64,000 nucleotides of DNA, taken from Madurella fahalii. Its lineage: Eukaryota > Ascomycota > Sordariomycetes > Sordariales. The position numbers and the translations under genes are program-made. Below the pieces are notes generated by a model. That model saw nothing but the letters and a program-made list of their open reading frames with translations, was not told where the DNA came from and ran no database searches. The DNA lies in NCBI GenBank assembly GCA_029876055.1, contig CM056878.1, forward strand, positions 372,001 through 436,000. Direction: 5' to 3'. Below are positions 33,173-44,728 of the stretch, one piece after another (the first letter of the stretch is position 1; every line of letters starts with the position of its first letter).

Positions 33173-35856
33173 CTAAGCAGCTCTCTTGAAGAAACGAGAA
33201 CGAGAGCGAGAAGGTTCCAGCACTTTGGGAGAGCCCGTTTCCAGCTCCGAGTCATTAGGCCTCCACGTGGTCGAGCCTGAAGGGTCCGAATAGCCCGAGG
33301 AAAACTGCGTATACCGCTGCGCGAGCTTCCTGATGGTCGGGGCCGAGGGGCCTTGGTGGTGACTGGTGGGGGAGCATAACTCACTCTTGAACTTTTTAAA
33401 GTCCCCGGCGGCGCACGGTCGGTTCTTGAACTCGGGCATGCGCAGGATCTCGTCGGCGATGATGCTGAAGACGGAGTTGATGCCGTGCTTGGTCCGCGCC
33501 GATGTCTCGATGTAGCAGCGCGCGTTAATGAGGCTTGCCATAGCAAGACCCTGAGAAGGAGAAAGGATTAGTTTTGGGACTGGCCTTGAGAATACGTAGT
33601 CTGTATCAAAGTGAGGTGTGTAGGGTAGGTAGCGGATGCAGGTAGTGGCACACACCTCGGTTATAGAAACTGGCTGCTGCGAGCCCTTGCGGAGGTAACT
33701 GATGGTTTCGGCGTCGTAACGCAGGTCCTGCTTGCATCCTACCATGAAGATGGGGACATTGGGCATAAAGTGAATTCCCTCGGCATGCCACTAATGCGAG
33801 TGGTCGAAGTGTAAGCAGTGGAATCAACGTTCACAAGCGCGAACACACCTTTTCTCCAATGTTTATCAGGCTGTCGGGCGAGTCGATGGCAAAGCATATG
33901 ATGAGGGCGTGCGCGTCAAGGTATGAAAGGGGCCGAAGGCGATCGTAATCCTCTTGGCCTGCCGTGTCCCACAGTGCGACCTCGACATACCCGTCAACCC
34001 CTTGGACCTCGACATCGGCCACGTAGTTCTCAAACACTGTTGGTACATATACCTAGATGTGAGTGGTTAACGGTTAGCAAGACTCTTTGGCAATCCGTGA
34101 ATTAAGGTACCTAGGTGGGTACTTGCCTCTGGATAGGTCCCTTTGGACGTTGTTCTGTCAATTGGTGCACGCGTTAGCGGGATGCCATGCCACGAGACTG
34201 GGTGTCAGCTCAGGCAAAGTACAAAACGGGGGAGGCTGACATAAGAAGACAGGTCTTGCCACATGCACCATCGCCTATAAAAACAAACTTTCGGCGGAGA
34301 TCAGCACCTCGACCAAATGTTCTGGCGGTGCGTGTGCCTGATGCCGACTTTTTGGAGCCCGACGGAGACTGGAACTTCCACCGCACCGACAGAAAGCGGC
34401 TCATGCGAGATCCGCTCTTTGTCCGTTTGTGGGTCTGGGTGAGTGCCGTCTCGGCTTCCGTTGCGGTCCCCGTGGTGGTACTGGGATCTGCTGATCCCGT
34501 TTCTGAATCTGGAGTTGACACTTGCACCTTTGGCGGAGTTTGCGTAGGCGCCTGGACCTGGGGTAGCACCAGGCTCGGTGCTGTTGGCGGAGTAGGAGCC
34601 TGAATATCCAGTGGAGGGCGGTACGAGGTGTGCTCAAACTGCTGTACGGCCTGCTGGATATACTGCCCTGCCATGCTGGACTCGGGTTCCCCGGGCTGGC
34701 CATACATGCTCGGAGCCAGTGTAAGTTGTGACATCTGGTTCGGGTTCCACGCTTGCCAACCCTGAGGTGTCATGTACATGTATATGGGTGGCTGGTTGAC
34801 CATCGGCTGTGCAGTAGGCACTGGTGGTATGGCGGAGTTAGCCGGGATGATGTAGCTGGTGGATGGTGCCAATGATGTTGAATCCGTGACGCGACCTGTT
34901 GGCGGGGTAGGATCTGTGTCAGAGGGCGGTGTCATGATCATCACAGTCCTAGCAGTCGAAGTCGACGCCGATGCTGTCGCACCCGGTAGCTCGGGCAAGT
35001 CAGGCAAGGAAGGGGGCTCAACAGATGGTGTTCCTGTCTCGCTCCTGTTGATCCATTCAACCACCTCAATCCGGTTGCTGCCAGGGTGGATGGAATCCAG
35101 GTCGTCGCCGTTCCAAGACCGTCGGTCGTCTAGTATGGTCGATGCCGAGGACAAGACCGAGGCTGCCGAATCGATGCACTGATTCAGCCTGGCCAGGTTC
35201 TTAATGGCGTCGGTCCCGGTGCTTCCGATCATGAGATCCTGGATCGCCTGGATCTTGACCTCGACGTTGATGGCCAGACGACTGATCTCTTTGTGGATAG
35301 CCTCCAAGTTGGGCTCGATGCTAGAGGTTGTCTTTTGGATGGATACGGAATTCCATCTTATTGCCTTTATCAGGAATTGAGCTGGCTGGGATTGGAAGCA
35401 GGACAACACTCACAGGATGATGGTCTGAAGGCACATCTGCAGTGTGTCTTTGTACGCCTGAACCTGTTGGCGGAACAGGGCAATCCGGGTGGCGGCAGAC
35501 TGGATCCGGATCTCCCGTCGGGCTTCGTCAAGGACCTTGACCGACTTGTTGAGCTCGACGAGCATGGTATCAAACTCGGACAAGGCATCGTGTCCGTCGT
35601 TGAGGCACTGGTGCAAGTTTTGCCAGTGGGTGCCAATGTGACCTGTCTGTCGTAGAACCTGCTCATCTTCGATGTCCTGAAAGGTCTCTTCCATGGAGTG
35701 CAGGACTCTCCGGAGTCCCGAGATGTCGCTGATCAGAGCGTTGATGGAGGTGTTCGCTTCCTTGACGCTGTCCTTGAACTGCTTGAGCCCCATTAAGACT
35801 TTGATGGAGACCGAGGTAAAGGCTAAAACGCCCGTCGAGATGCTGAAGGGGTCCAT
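33173..35856 (-). CDS. Fungal STAND N-terminal domain fused to Rho-type GTPase
   Basis: Six exons (35856-35414, 35356-34241, 34154-34127, 34052-33849, 33790-33656, 33550-33173) join in phase to 767 residues. Residues 1-175 match the fungal STAND N-terminal/Helo-like domain (MDPFSISTGVLAFTSVSIKV, helical). A Pro/Gln/Thr-rich linker follows. From about 505 there is a complete Rho GTPase: P-loop GDGACGKT (509-516), switch I YVPTVFENY, DTAGQEDYDRLRPLSY, FMVGCKQDLRYD and YIETSARTKHG. Exon 3 is only 28 nt, and its downstream intron has a GC donor (gag/gcaagt). The end is RSRSRFFKRAA: basic but with no CAAX box, so prenylation is unlikely. The architecture suggests a signalling switch driving a Helo-type helical domain; this is inference. 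Confidence 0.83.
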
Positions 35857-38806
35857 TGCGTCTTCGTTATCCCAGCGTTGTGATGGTGATTGAGGGTGTT
35901 GTCTTGGGCCAGAGCCTGATCATGCAGACTTTTGAGGGGAACGAGCCCTTCGCCCCAATTCAGGTCAGCTGCGCCCCAACGTCGGAGCCAATGGCGGGAA
36001 TGTTCCAACCCCATGCAGGCTGATTCAGAGCACTTTGCATTCGCAGGGCACTTTTCATTCGCAGCAACGGAAGGGAACAGCCGCACAAGGGTAAAGAGTT
36101 TGCAAGGAAGTTGATCAACGTCTCAAAGCGGGTAGAGTCTCTCATTAGGGAGTCGAACCGTAATGAAATGGAAAGAGTGTAGGCCGCAGATATGTCCATC
36201 CCAGTTCAGCAGTGGCGTTGATGGTTTTGGCGCCGGTTTCGGTATTCGGCCATTATCAACAGATATTGTTAGAAGGGGGCATTTTGAAGAGCTGAACTCC
36301 GGGCACCCACCCACCTTGTTTCCCGGTCACACCCATCCTCCATAGAAAACCCTGACCCGTTCATCTGCTCGCTTAACTTGACGGCTGTCATTCAAAAACC
36401 CACTTTTTGTATGGTAAAATTAGAAATTTCGATGACAGAAACAGAAAGTAGAAAGCATCATAGTCCACATGCCGCCGCGCCGAACTATCACGACTTTTTG
36501 ACTTGGTGTTGAAGTCAAAAAGTGGTGAGGCAAAACACCAAGAAAAATATCACCATTGCCGCTTTAGGCTCCTGTTCCGCCTCGTTGTATTGCCCTGCAG
36601 TGGTGTGGCGTAGCCACCTAAACACCAAAAGACGTATCGCCAGTTTACATCTTTGGCGTTGTATGTGGCCGTGAGTGTGGCCGCCAAAAGCACCAAAAGC
36701 GCCAAAAGCACCGGAAACACCGGAAACACCGGAAACACCGAAGATACCGAAGACACCAAAACACCAAGAGATGCATCACCAAATTGCATATTTGCGTTAT
36801 ATGTGGCCGCCATAAGCACCAAAAACATGTCTCTGCCATTGCGCGCAGCTGAGACGCGGGGAGGCGTGGGCATCTTCATATATGGGACCAATTCTGGGCC
36901 CACTCGGCTAGAATTGAAGCAATTCAGCATGCCGTGGCGCAGCCTGCCGAAACGGTAATTAGGGTGAGCAAACGTGAGCAAGCCTAAACAAATCCTGAGC
37001 AGAGACTGAGCCGAGCCTGAGCTAAGGTGAGCAATGCCACGTGGGCAAGGTACGAAAAGGAAATTTATGTGCCCAGATTCGTCTCACAAAACGGGTAGTT
37101 CTCGTAGATACAGTCGCATCCCGAGTCAACACACCTGCTGCACGGCTCTTCCCGGTTGCATCGAACCTTGCGACTCCTGCAGGAATTGCAGGACCTGTAT
37201 TGTTCTCCGGTGTTAGTGCTGCAGCACAAGCAATAGCACAACCGTGCAACGGCCCGGCTACGACCGGAGGGGGGCGAGTTGCGGGGACGTACACTGCCGG
37301 GCCCATGGCGCCGAGGCTCAAGTCCAACCTGACGCCTTATGACAGTCGTCTGGACACGGGTATTCCCTATCCAAGCAGCCGAGACGAGATGAAGGGCGAA
37401 AGGGAGGCTGCGCAGTGATATACAGATCGCAAAAAATCTCTCAGGGCGGGAAAAATCAGTGCAAGCTCCGTTAGATCAGAAGAGAAGAAGCAAGAAGAAG
37501 CAAGTGCTGTCGGGTTCCGTGTCGGGCGGCAAAACCACACCGTACGGCTGCCTGCCACCGGTACAAGCCCAAAGCGGGGAGCGGTGTGCGTACGGTAGCT
37601 TGAGAACCACCTCGAAACTGGGAAACTAAGCCCGATGGGCCCGACGACCGCCTCCGAGACCAGTTTTATCTCTGCCTCGCAAAATCGCGACTCAAAAGAG
37701 CTGGCGCAAGGACACGATATGTGGCAACCGGTCGTCTATTGTCACCGCCACCATGTTCCCACAGCCATATCCAGCCGTCATTTCAGGCTCTAGAGTAGGC
37801 CTTCTCTTTCTCGCACAGTATTTTCCAGGGGACCCGCCCCCCCTCCACCATTCATTCGCAAGGTCGGGGTGGTTCTGTTCAAGCCGCGCATCAAGAGAAA
37901 GCAGACGCCAGAATCCCTGAGTTGGGACAGGCGCCGGAAGGCGGCACGGCAATCTTCTTATGCTCTCTAGTGTTTGGCAACTCGTTCGGGACCTTTGAAG
38001 AGCACTACATCAGTCATCATTCGAGCAGACTCGGTGTTGTTAACGTACCTACCTGCCACCTAGGCCATCCGCCCGGCTGCGGTTGCCTATGTCTCTACTA
38101 TGATGATGATGGGCCCCCCGCACCGAGTACTGGCAAGTCATCTTGGCACAGACCATTATGATGGCAATCGTCATTGGCGTCCTCCAGTTTCCCGCGTTTT
38201 GCGGCATTGTCGCAAAACTATAACAGGAAACAGGCGGCCGTAATGAGTGTACTAGTCGCCTCAAGTTCTTCTATCGGTGGTAGTGTCATCCCATCCCTTT
38301 GTCGCTCACACTTAACGGCTCTTACTCGGTTTCGGGTGGTTGGTGCTAGTCATTAGCTTCTTTATCATGCCATTCTATAACTTGCCTGCGTACCCGTTAA
38401 GGCGTGCTTGCTGTCGAGAACAATCACCTCGAAGCTACCCTCGGCGTACAAAGAGACCAGGTTCAACCTGCTCATCGTCTCCCTGTTCTTGATGTTCAGT
38501 GTCATGTTCACGCCCCTATTTTTCATACCCGTATTCGCTGTTACCAGGGCAATGGATAGGCAACACTCGGTTGTGGTTACAACGGAGGCAAGCGTAAAAG
38601 TGTCGCGACGGCCTCCAGCCGCTACATTACGGTGCGTAACTTTAAGCTGTGCGCCTTCCCGGCGAATAACGACGGGCCTATAGAGTGTATTCTGGGGTGA
38701 TACTTGCTTATCATTTTCATCATGATGGACCACCCCAGAGGAGAGACCCACAACTGTCCCGTCTCCGGACGATTCCGGGCCCGCGGACCTCGACCTCCTA
38801 ATCCTC
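35857..38806. other. Gene-poor region with a minisatellite
   Basis: No frame here has convincing coding character. It holds the minisatellite at 36.7 kb and repeated gtgagca/cctgagc motifs near 36965-37035. Confidence 0.45.
36610..36835. repeat. Minisatellite within a degenerate duplication
   Basis: The core at 36682-36770 has 9-10 bp units (caccggaaa, caccaaaag, taccgaaga). It is flanked by two diverged copies of one segment: catctttggcgttgtatgtgg near 36645 and catatttgcgttatatgtgg near 36788, each followed by ccgcca/caccaaaa. Confidence 0.75.
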
Positions 38807-39481
38807 CTACCTCCAAGGTGTCGGCCGCGCCGTAACCTGGACCATGGTGGTCGTCCTCCAAAGCGACACGGTACCCGTCTCGTTATACGTCGACGTCACA
38901 GCGACGTTTCCGCCTCTCATGGTGGCCTCCATGTGCGTGTATCCCGTCCGGATGATCGTCGCGGGGTACGCCGCCCCAACAGCCTCGACAAACGTCACGC
39001 GCGACGTGGTAAACCACTCGTACCGCGCCATGCTGATCCATATACCCCGTATTTCGCTGGAGTGGTAATCGGTCGTGGTGTACACCGAGGTGAGCGTTGT
39101 TGTGGCGCTCTGGGCCGGCAGGGTGATCGTGCTCTCCACCCCTAGGGGACTGTTTCCCGAGAGGGTCCAGAACAACTCAGTTGTCGCAGCCCACGTGGAA
39201 ACTGCTCCGTCGGCTTGGGCCGCTGAGAGGTGCGAGATGGCCGTGCCGGTCACAGGGGAGCCGTCTTTCGGGTAGTGCGGCAGCTCGCGGGGCATCAGAA
39301 GGGTGACGACCACGGTTGTGGTGATACGCGGCGGTTCCTCGTTGGCGAGCGTAGTCGTGTAGATGGCCGTGTGCTGCGGCAACGGTGATTCGTGCGCCCT
39401 TGGGGTGGAGGATTGCGCCGTAGCGGGGGAAGCGAAGTAGGCGACAGCATTGAGGATGAGCGCTAAGTGTCGTGGACGCAT
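38807..39481 (-). CDS. Small secreted Thr-rich protein
   Basis: 224 residues with an N-terminal signal peptide (MRPRHLALILNAV, cleavage likely after ATAQ or ASPATA). The mature part is rich in Thr/Ser with motifs such as TLTSVYTTTDYH, RGIWISMARYEWFTTS and TGYTHMEATMRGGNVAVT. It lacks the Cys pattern of hydrophobins or CFEM proteins, and no GPI signal is present in this frame. A donor-like gtagga overlaps the stop, so a further 3' exon is possible. It may be a cell-wall or extracellular protein; role unknown. Confidence 0.65.
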   Translation of the reverse strand: MRPRHLALILNAVAYFASPATAQSSTPRAHESPLPQHTAIYTTTLANEEPPRITTTVVVTLLMPRELPHYPKDGSPVTGTAISHLSAAQADGAVSTWAATTELFWTLSGNSPLGVESTITLPAQSATTTLTSVYTTTDYHSSEIRGIWISMARYEWFTTSRVTFVEAVGAAYPATIIRTGYTHMEATMRGGNVAVTSTYNETGTVSLWRTTTMVQVTARPTPWR

Positions 39482-40633
39482 TTTCGTGACTGTGTCGTGT
39501 CGTCCTCGAGTTGCAATCTTGCACTGCCGGTGCGGTATAGTAATTGGATCGACTTTTGTCCCCTTGATCTGGTGTAACTAGTGGATGGAGCAATGAGCCA
39601 TGCAGTCACGACCCGGGAACTTGAATGTTTCCGCCTTGCCGGGTAATGTGGCTTCCTGCAATATCTCCTTCCCCACCTGGCCGATTCTTTTGACATCGGC
39701 TGTCAATCCGGCATTGGATGGCCGGGCTCGGGGGAAAGCCTTGCTATATCCACTTATGATTTTGGTGAGCTATGCTGTGTAGGCCGCGACGAGCTCTTAA
39801 TTAGGTAAGGTAGTCGTCAGCTTCAACTCTACCCTCATACTGCCCATTAACGCACCCGACCACAAAGGTAGGCCAGTAGTATTAATTTTTCGAAGGAGTA
39901 TAACAACTCAAGGCGGCACTGCATTAAGATTAATTATCCACTCTACCCTCGCAACAGAGGTGGAGCAGGAATCCCGGTAATAGAGACGTTGTGTCCGAAG
40001 AAGACGGTCAAGTACACCGCGGGAAACATTGTGGTGAAAATCTTGCTAGAAGTGGTACTACCACACAGGCATCACAGCTCGTAAGCGTTGCAGGACATTC
40101 AACTAGGGACGGTTGTGGCGTTCCAGTTGTATTGCTGTGACCGGCCGTTGGAAAAGAGTGTAAGGTATCTTTGAACCCACGTAAAATTTGCGGGTAAAGT
40201 CCCCATTATCCTGCACCGCTGCGGCCCAGGTGTTCAAGTATTGGTCCGGCTGCGACTCACAAGCTTTTGTTAAGTGCCTATCAATTCAATAGAGTTTCAG
40301 GAACGAGAAAGTAGAGCTATGCCTGTAATTACCCGAAGCCGATAAGACTCAGTTGGTCTACCCCAATAGAAGTCAACTAAGTACTAATTAGTACTGACGA
40401 CCGGAATAACTGAGGGATCTTAGATAGATCATGAAGTAGGCGCCCCAACCAACTCTAGCTGTGACGATATGAACCAACCTTATGATTCTCTTGTAGGACA
40501 TATAATTTTAAGAACTTCGAGAAGTGTGTTGAATGTACGAGAAAAAATTTAAAACGATAAAATTTGAAACTGCCAGAACTCTAGAACTAGTGAATATACG
40601 TATACGACGCAATGAAATGACCTGCGTTGGTGC
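39482..40633. other. Intergenic, AT-rich
   Basis: About 1.1 kb without a plausible frame, rich in AT with many taatta and agtact motifs. No RNA gene is recognised. Confidence 0.5.
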
Positions 40634-41750
40634 TCAATCCTTCCCACGCGCATTTTCGAGCCGTCGAATATACGCGGCAAGGATAGCCAACTCGGCTCTC
40701 TCCTTCTGAAGCTCTTTTTCCTTTTTTTCTAGGGCATCCATGCCATCTTTGTGCTCTTTCCTTAAAGACTCAAGGAGTTGGTTAGCACTTGGCACCGCCT
40801 CCTTCTTTCTTAGCTCTCTCTTCCCATCCTGTTGTCTAGAGCACCTTTTAGACATGACTGCAAAATCCACATCGCAGGGCCGGTATTTGCACGTTTTAAG
40901 ATGTCGCATCAGGTGCTCCTTACGCGGGAATGGTGCCTCTTTCTCTGACCTTGGGCAATCTGGGTGATGACAAAGGAAATTTGCTCTATCATCGCCGTGT
41001 TTCTCTTTCTGGTGCCTTTGGAAGGCGAAACGCGTGGTACAGGTCTTGTTGCATATCGGGCACGTCAAACTCAAGTCCCGTAAGGTACGGGGGCTAGCAG
41101 GAGCCGCGTTAGTATTTATATCCAAGCTGAGCCTTAACTGCGAAGAACAAATCGCCACGTCTTACCTATGACTCAGCGCTAGGCGGCCATTCCCATTTGG
41201 GGGCGGAGCTGTATGTGTGGGCTGCTGCGTTTGATATTGGAGTTTGGCCAATGGTGCAGTTGGATCATCATCCGGTGGGAAACTGGCATCGAACCAATTA
41301 CCGAATGAATCCATGTGCTCAGGCAAATTGAAGGCTCCTGCATATTGAGCACCATTGCTCCTATCGTCCGCTGAACCGCCCACATCAAATTGGCCGGCTT
41401 GGAACACGCTTGCAAAGTCGAAGTTGGCGGCGGTGTCATCATTGTAGTTCGACGGCCTCCCATCCAGTATGGTGTCGATATCCTGAGGGTCGAAATCAGT
41501 TGCTGAAAAGTCCGGTATTTTTACACTTTGAGCGGCTGAAGGAAGTCAGTAGAGCTGTGTGTTCGAGGATAAGATTTTCCAAAGACTTACCTTCCCAGAA
41601 TGGGACCCATGGGTCTGGGGGTGATGTTTGATCAGAACTGTTGAGTAGATCGGGGCTGCAAGGGGCATAATATAGAGCACGGCTCTCATCCGCCCGGTTA
41701 TGCTGGTCATCAAGCGTGTCATGGCGTTGTGCGAACTGGTCGCTGTCCAT
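40634..41750 (-). CDS. C2H2 zinc-finger transcription factor
   Basis: Three exons (41750-41591, 41535-41166, 41093-40634) give 329 residues. The N-terminal half is acidic and low in structure (MDSDQFAQRHDTLDD, DPQDIDTILDG), like an activation region. Exon 3 carries two fingers: CPICNKTCTTRFAFQRHQKEKH and CHHPDCP...FPRKEHLMRHLKTC, an arrangement common in ascomycete C2H2 regulators. The end is a coiled coil (KEHKDGMDALEKKEKELQKERAELAILAAYIRRLE) suggesting dimers. Expected to be nuclear. A GC-rich minisatellite lies 370 bases upstream of the start and may affect promoter spacing. Target genes cannot be inferred. Confidence 0.85.
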
Positions 41751-42120
41751 TCTCGCGATGAAGCTTGCTCAGTGAAAATATGAGCAGGCGTGAATCCGTA
41801 TGTCGAGATGACAGTGTGCGTGGTGGATCTGCTTTGCTGTGGGATTCTCGTTCTGGTTGTTTTACGATATCGGGAGGTACTGCGTCGTGAGGCACCGGTG
41901 GGGTCTCCCAACCGATGTCCGCACCCAACTGTAGCAGTTGTACACAACTGGGAGATAGATCGCAGAACCAGGCTGTGCTGGGCGGGTGCCGCTGCACCCG
42001 CCCAATTTTGAGAAGTCATTGTTGGTTTTGCCATAGACACTGGGATCCGTGTGCTGAGACGGTATTAGAAGTTGCGCAATTCATCTCTTATAGACAAGTC
42101 GTTGGGGCTACGCCAAGCCT

Positions 42121-42297
42121 GGGGTGCAACTGGGTTTTGTGTGCAAGGCGTTTGGGGTGCAACTGGGTTTGATGTGCAAGGCGTTCGGGATGCAAGGGGT
42201 TCGGGGTGCAGGGAGTTTGGGGTGCAAGGTGTTTGGGATGCAAGGGGTTTGGGGTGCAAGGCGTTTTGGGATGCAAGGGGTGTGGGGTGTAACGGAA
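42121..42297. repeat. GC-rich minisatellite upstream of the C2H2 gene
   Basis: About ten 16-18 bp units of ggggtgcaaggcgtttg and variants (gggatgcaaggggtttg, ggggtgcaactgggttt). G-rich on the + strand. It sits 5' of the C2H2 gene on the opposite strand. Confidence 0.9.
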
Positions 42298-42606
42298 AAG
42301 GCAACTCGACGCAGCTGATGCAGAAAAGCTGTATACTGGGGGTGAGGGCAATGTAATTGAATATGATGATTGTGGTGGAGGCTGAATTACACTGGCAAGC
42401 GGTGCCAGCACACGGCTCAGGTCTAGTTGATTGTCTTCCCACTCTATTTGTTAGCGCCACCTATCAGCAGTGACTTCAGGTCTATGCCTACGTGTAGCTA
42501 CCGGGGGAAGCCCTGATTTCGAAGTGCGGTAAGTAGTCGGATATAGTTGACCCACTTTTGGTGATATAGCAACTTTCGCTGATAACGTATGTTAATGATT
42601 ATATAA

Positions 42607-42643
42607 TGAAATGGTGCAAAAACACACGTCTACACCCACATAC
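42607..42643 (+). repeat. Dispersed repeat fragment, copy 2
   Basis: Matches 12323-12359 at 32 of 37 bases. Lies in the left part of the pogo-like relic. Confidence 0.5.
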
Positions 42644-43780
42644 CCACCAAAAACCAAGGGGGAGGGCAAACACGGCCAAACGCCAGACAGACGAGATAGA
42701 CAAGACAGGCCAGGCGACACCACCACAAATCGGGTCCCTGCAGCCTAAACAAGGTCAAAACAACATGTGCAGATAGAGCTCCCTCTGGTCAGAGGGAGAT
42801 CACTTTACACGCAAAGAAAACTCGTCAATTGAGCTTGCAACAAGTGTGAAGAAAAGTACTGAATTGATTGTCCTGTCTAAGGAGCAATGGCCAGGACGGC
42901 CCTACTTATGGTGCGAAAGAAAATGGGCCCACGGCAAGTTCCAGCCCCCGGGGCACCATTCTAGCAACTGTGTCCCTCTGATCAGAGGGACCCTGCCCTC
43001 TGGGGACTGTTTTCCCCAACTCAATAATAGCTTGAAAAAATGCGTAGTAGGTGTTAATATTACTAACTATTACCTATTAAATTTAACGTATTCCACATAC
43101 GAATGTGCCACACGGACGAATATGCCAACAAACCGCACCTTTGCAACAAAACCATCCAATAATTCCACCAAAACAGCTCAAAACAATTGAACCTACTCAG
43201 AATCGTCTTCTTCGGACGTCTCCGTGACTATAATTGTGGCCGGGCTCGCCGCAGTTACTACAACACTGTACACGCGTCTCAGTCCTCGGCCTCCGACCAC
43301 TCCTGGCCTGCGTTTCCTCCCTGATCTACATATCTACGTCCCTCTGGCCTTGCAAATCCTGTATATCCTGTAGAGTAAGCGATCCTCCATCTCGTACCCG
43401 TTATTATCTTAGACGTCCCTTTTATAAGGATGTCAACTGCTTTTAAAATCTCGGTTAGGGAGTTGTTTTGATACCGGGCAATTCGAGTCTTAATGAGATT
43501 GGACTACAAGGAGGCTTCGCTTACGTTATTTAGCGTCTTAGAAACTGTCAGATCGAAAATTGGGATTGCGGTGAGAAAAGGAGAGTGAAAGGATGATTCG
43601 CATTGAAGGAGCAGCGTCTACGCAGCTATCGCTTCTAAGGAGGTGGTAGGTGACAGTGTTGAACTCGGAACCTTCCAAAACTTCCGACGAAGCCGGCAAT
43701 TTATAGGCCCCTGACCCTGGCAGTACCCCTCCTGCACCTGACACCCTCCTACACCTGACATATTGCTAGAACCCAGAGCA

Positions 43781-44176
43781 ATGGATCAACCAGACTGTGG
43801 GGTCAATGGGGTTGTTATTTCAACTCCTAAGAAGAGGCCTGAGTTACAGGATCATCTTACCACATTGACTACCCAGGATCCACCCCCTAGGATTCGCCGA
43901 CATCTAACCCGTAAGGTTGGAAAAGCCTTTTCAGACAAGGACTTCGAATTAGCTAAACTGCAGTACGAAAATGAGGCTCTGAAAGCCCAGATTGAGAACA
44001 TCCGGCCTGTCAAAAGAAAGAGGGTTGAAATTAACCCGAATACCAAGTTCGCTACAGTCGACCAAATCCACCAAGCCTAAATCAAGGCCGGATGTATTGA
44101 AGATAGCCTAGATGAAGAGAGTGGGTCAGAAAGTAGTAGTAATAGTGGTAGTTCAGTAGTTTCCTGTATATTAGTC
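43781..44176 (+). pseudogene. Remnant of pogo-type transposase C-terminus
   Basis: The frame reads STPKKRPELQDHL, RRHLTRKVGKAF, LAKLQYENEALKAQIENI, RPVKRKRVEINPN and TKFATVDQIHQA. This is the coiled-coil tail typical of fungal pogo/Fot1 transposases (KKR/RPxKRxKVxxxPNxxF). It hits TAA at 44078-44080, then continues in frame (IKAGCIEDSLDEESG, Ser-rich, to about 44176). Relatives commonly have QAQI and GRIED here, so CAA to TAA and CGT to TGT explain both differences. The catalytic DDE part is not recognisable upstream. Confidence 0.7.
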
Positions 44177-44272
44177 TAGGTAAAAAGAAGGTAATAGATG
44201 GGGTGTGGTTTTTGGTGTGGGTCTTACAGACTGTTCCGAATGTGGGGTGTTCCGAAAGTGGGTACGTTGACT

Positions 44273-44728
44273 TAAGGAGTAAAGTAGATATATAGCCGCT
44301 TTAGCTTAACAAAATAAGAGAGTGGAGAGGTATCGGTAATAAGGAGTATATGAGAGGAGATAGGGACTAGGAGGAGGAAACGAAGGGAAGAGAGAAGTCG
44401 AGAGCACAAGAAAAAGATGTCAGAAGAGAAGCTTCTATTTATACCGCGGGCGCGCTAAGGCCGTACGAGCGGGGTGCGTCGAAGATATAGGCGACAGGAT
44501 AAGTCCCTTTTTAGAATAGTGGTAACATTATGTATTTACGGAGTTGAACACTACCTAATGACAGCATCTGAGCACCTTTCCAGAGTGAGTCGGTTGCATA
44601 GCAGCATTGCATCCCCGTCCAGTTGACTCTGTGTCCCCACTTGTGCCCGACACCGTCCTCCATGCATTGGTCGTCCTGCCAATTGTCCATCACATCCTCC
44701 AAGTGAGATTTCACCCGTGGTACCAGGT
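44273..44728. other. Spacer between the transposon relic and a membrane-protein gene
   Basis: Purine-rich (44285-44420) and non-coding as far as can be seen. Confidence 0.45.

Larger units (their letters stand above)
42545..44272 (+). mobile_element. Relic of a pogo/Tigger-type DNA transposon
   Basis: The left end agttgacccacttttgg and the right end ccgaaagtgggtacgttgact are imperfect terminal inverted repeats about 1.73 kb apart, with TA bases flanking. The interior keeps only the C-terminal tail of a DDE/CENP-B-type transposase (next entry). Other regions are short and degenerate, with two gg-centred ccctctg/cagaggg palindromes near 42783 and 42973. The size fits a Fot1/pogo-class element. 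It is clearly inactive. Confidence 0.6.

Noticed and set aside
37022..37418. Two plus-strand frames of 101-125 codons near 37 kb
   Set aside because: No domain or homologue recognised, atypical composition, no clear intron signals.
38408..38683. Plus-strand frame with a hydrophobic segment (LLIVSLFLMFSVMFTPLFF)
   Set aside because: No splice partners, no family match and low-complexity flanks. It could be an exon, but support is too weak.
42846..43190. Plus-strand frame of 114 codons in the transposon relic
   Set aside because: Does not resemble transposase; interrupted palindromes and AT-rich tail suggest non-coding interior.
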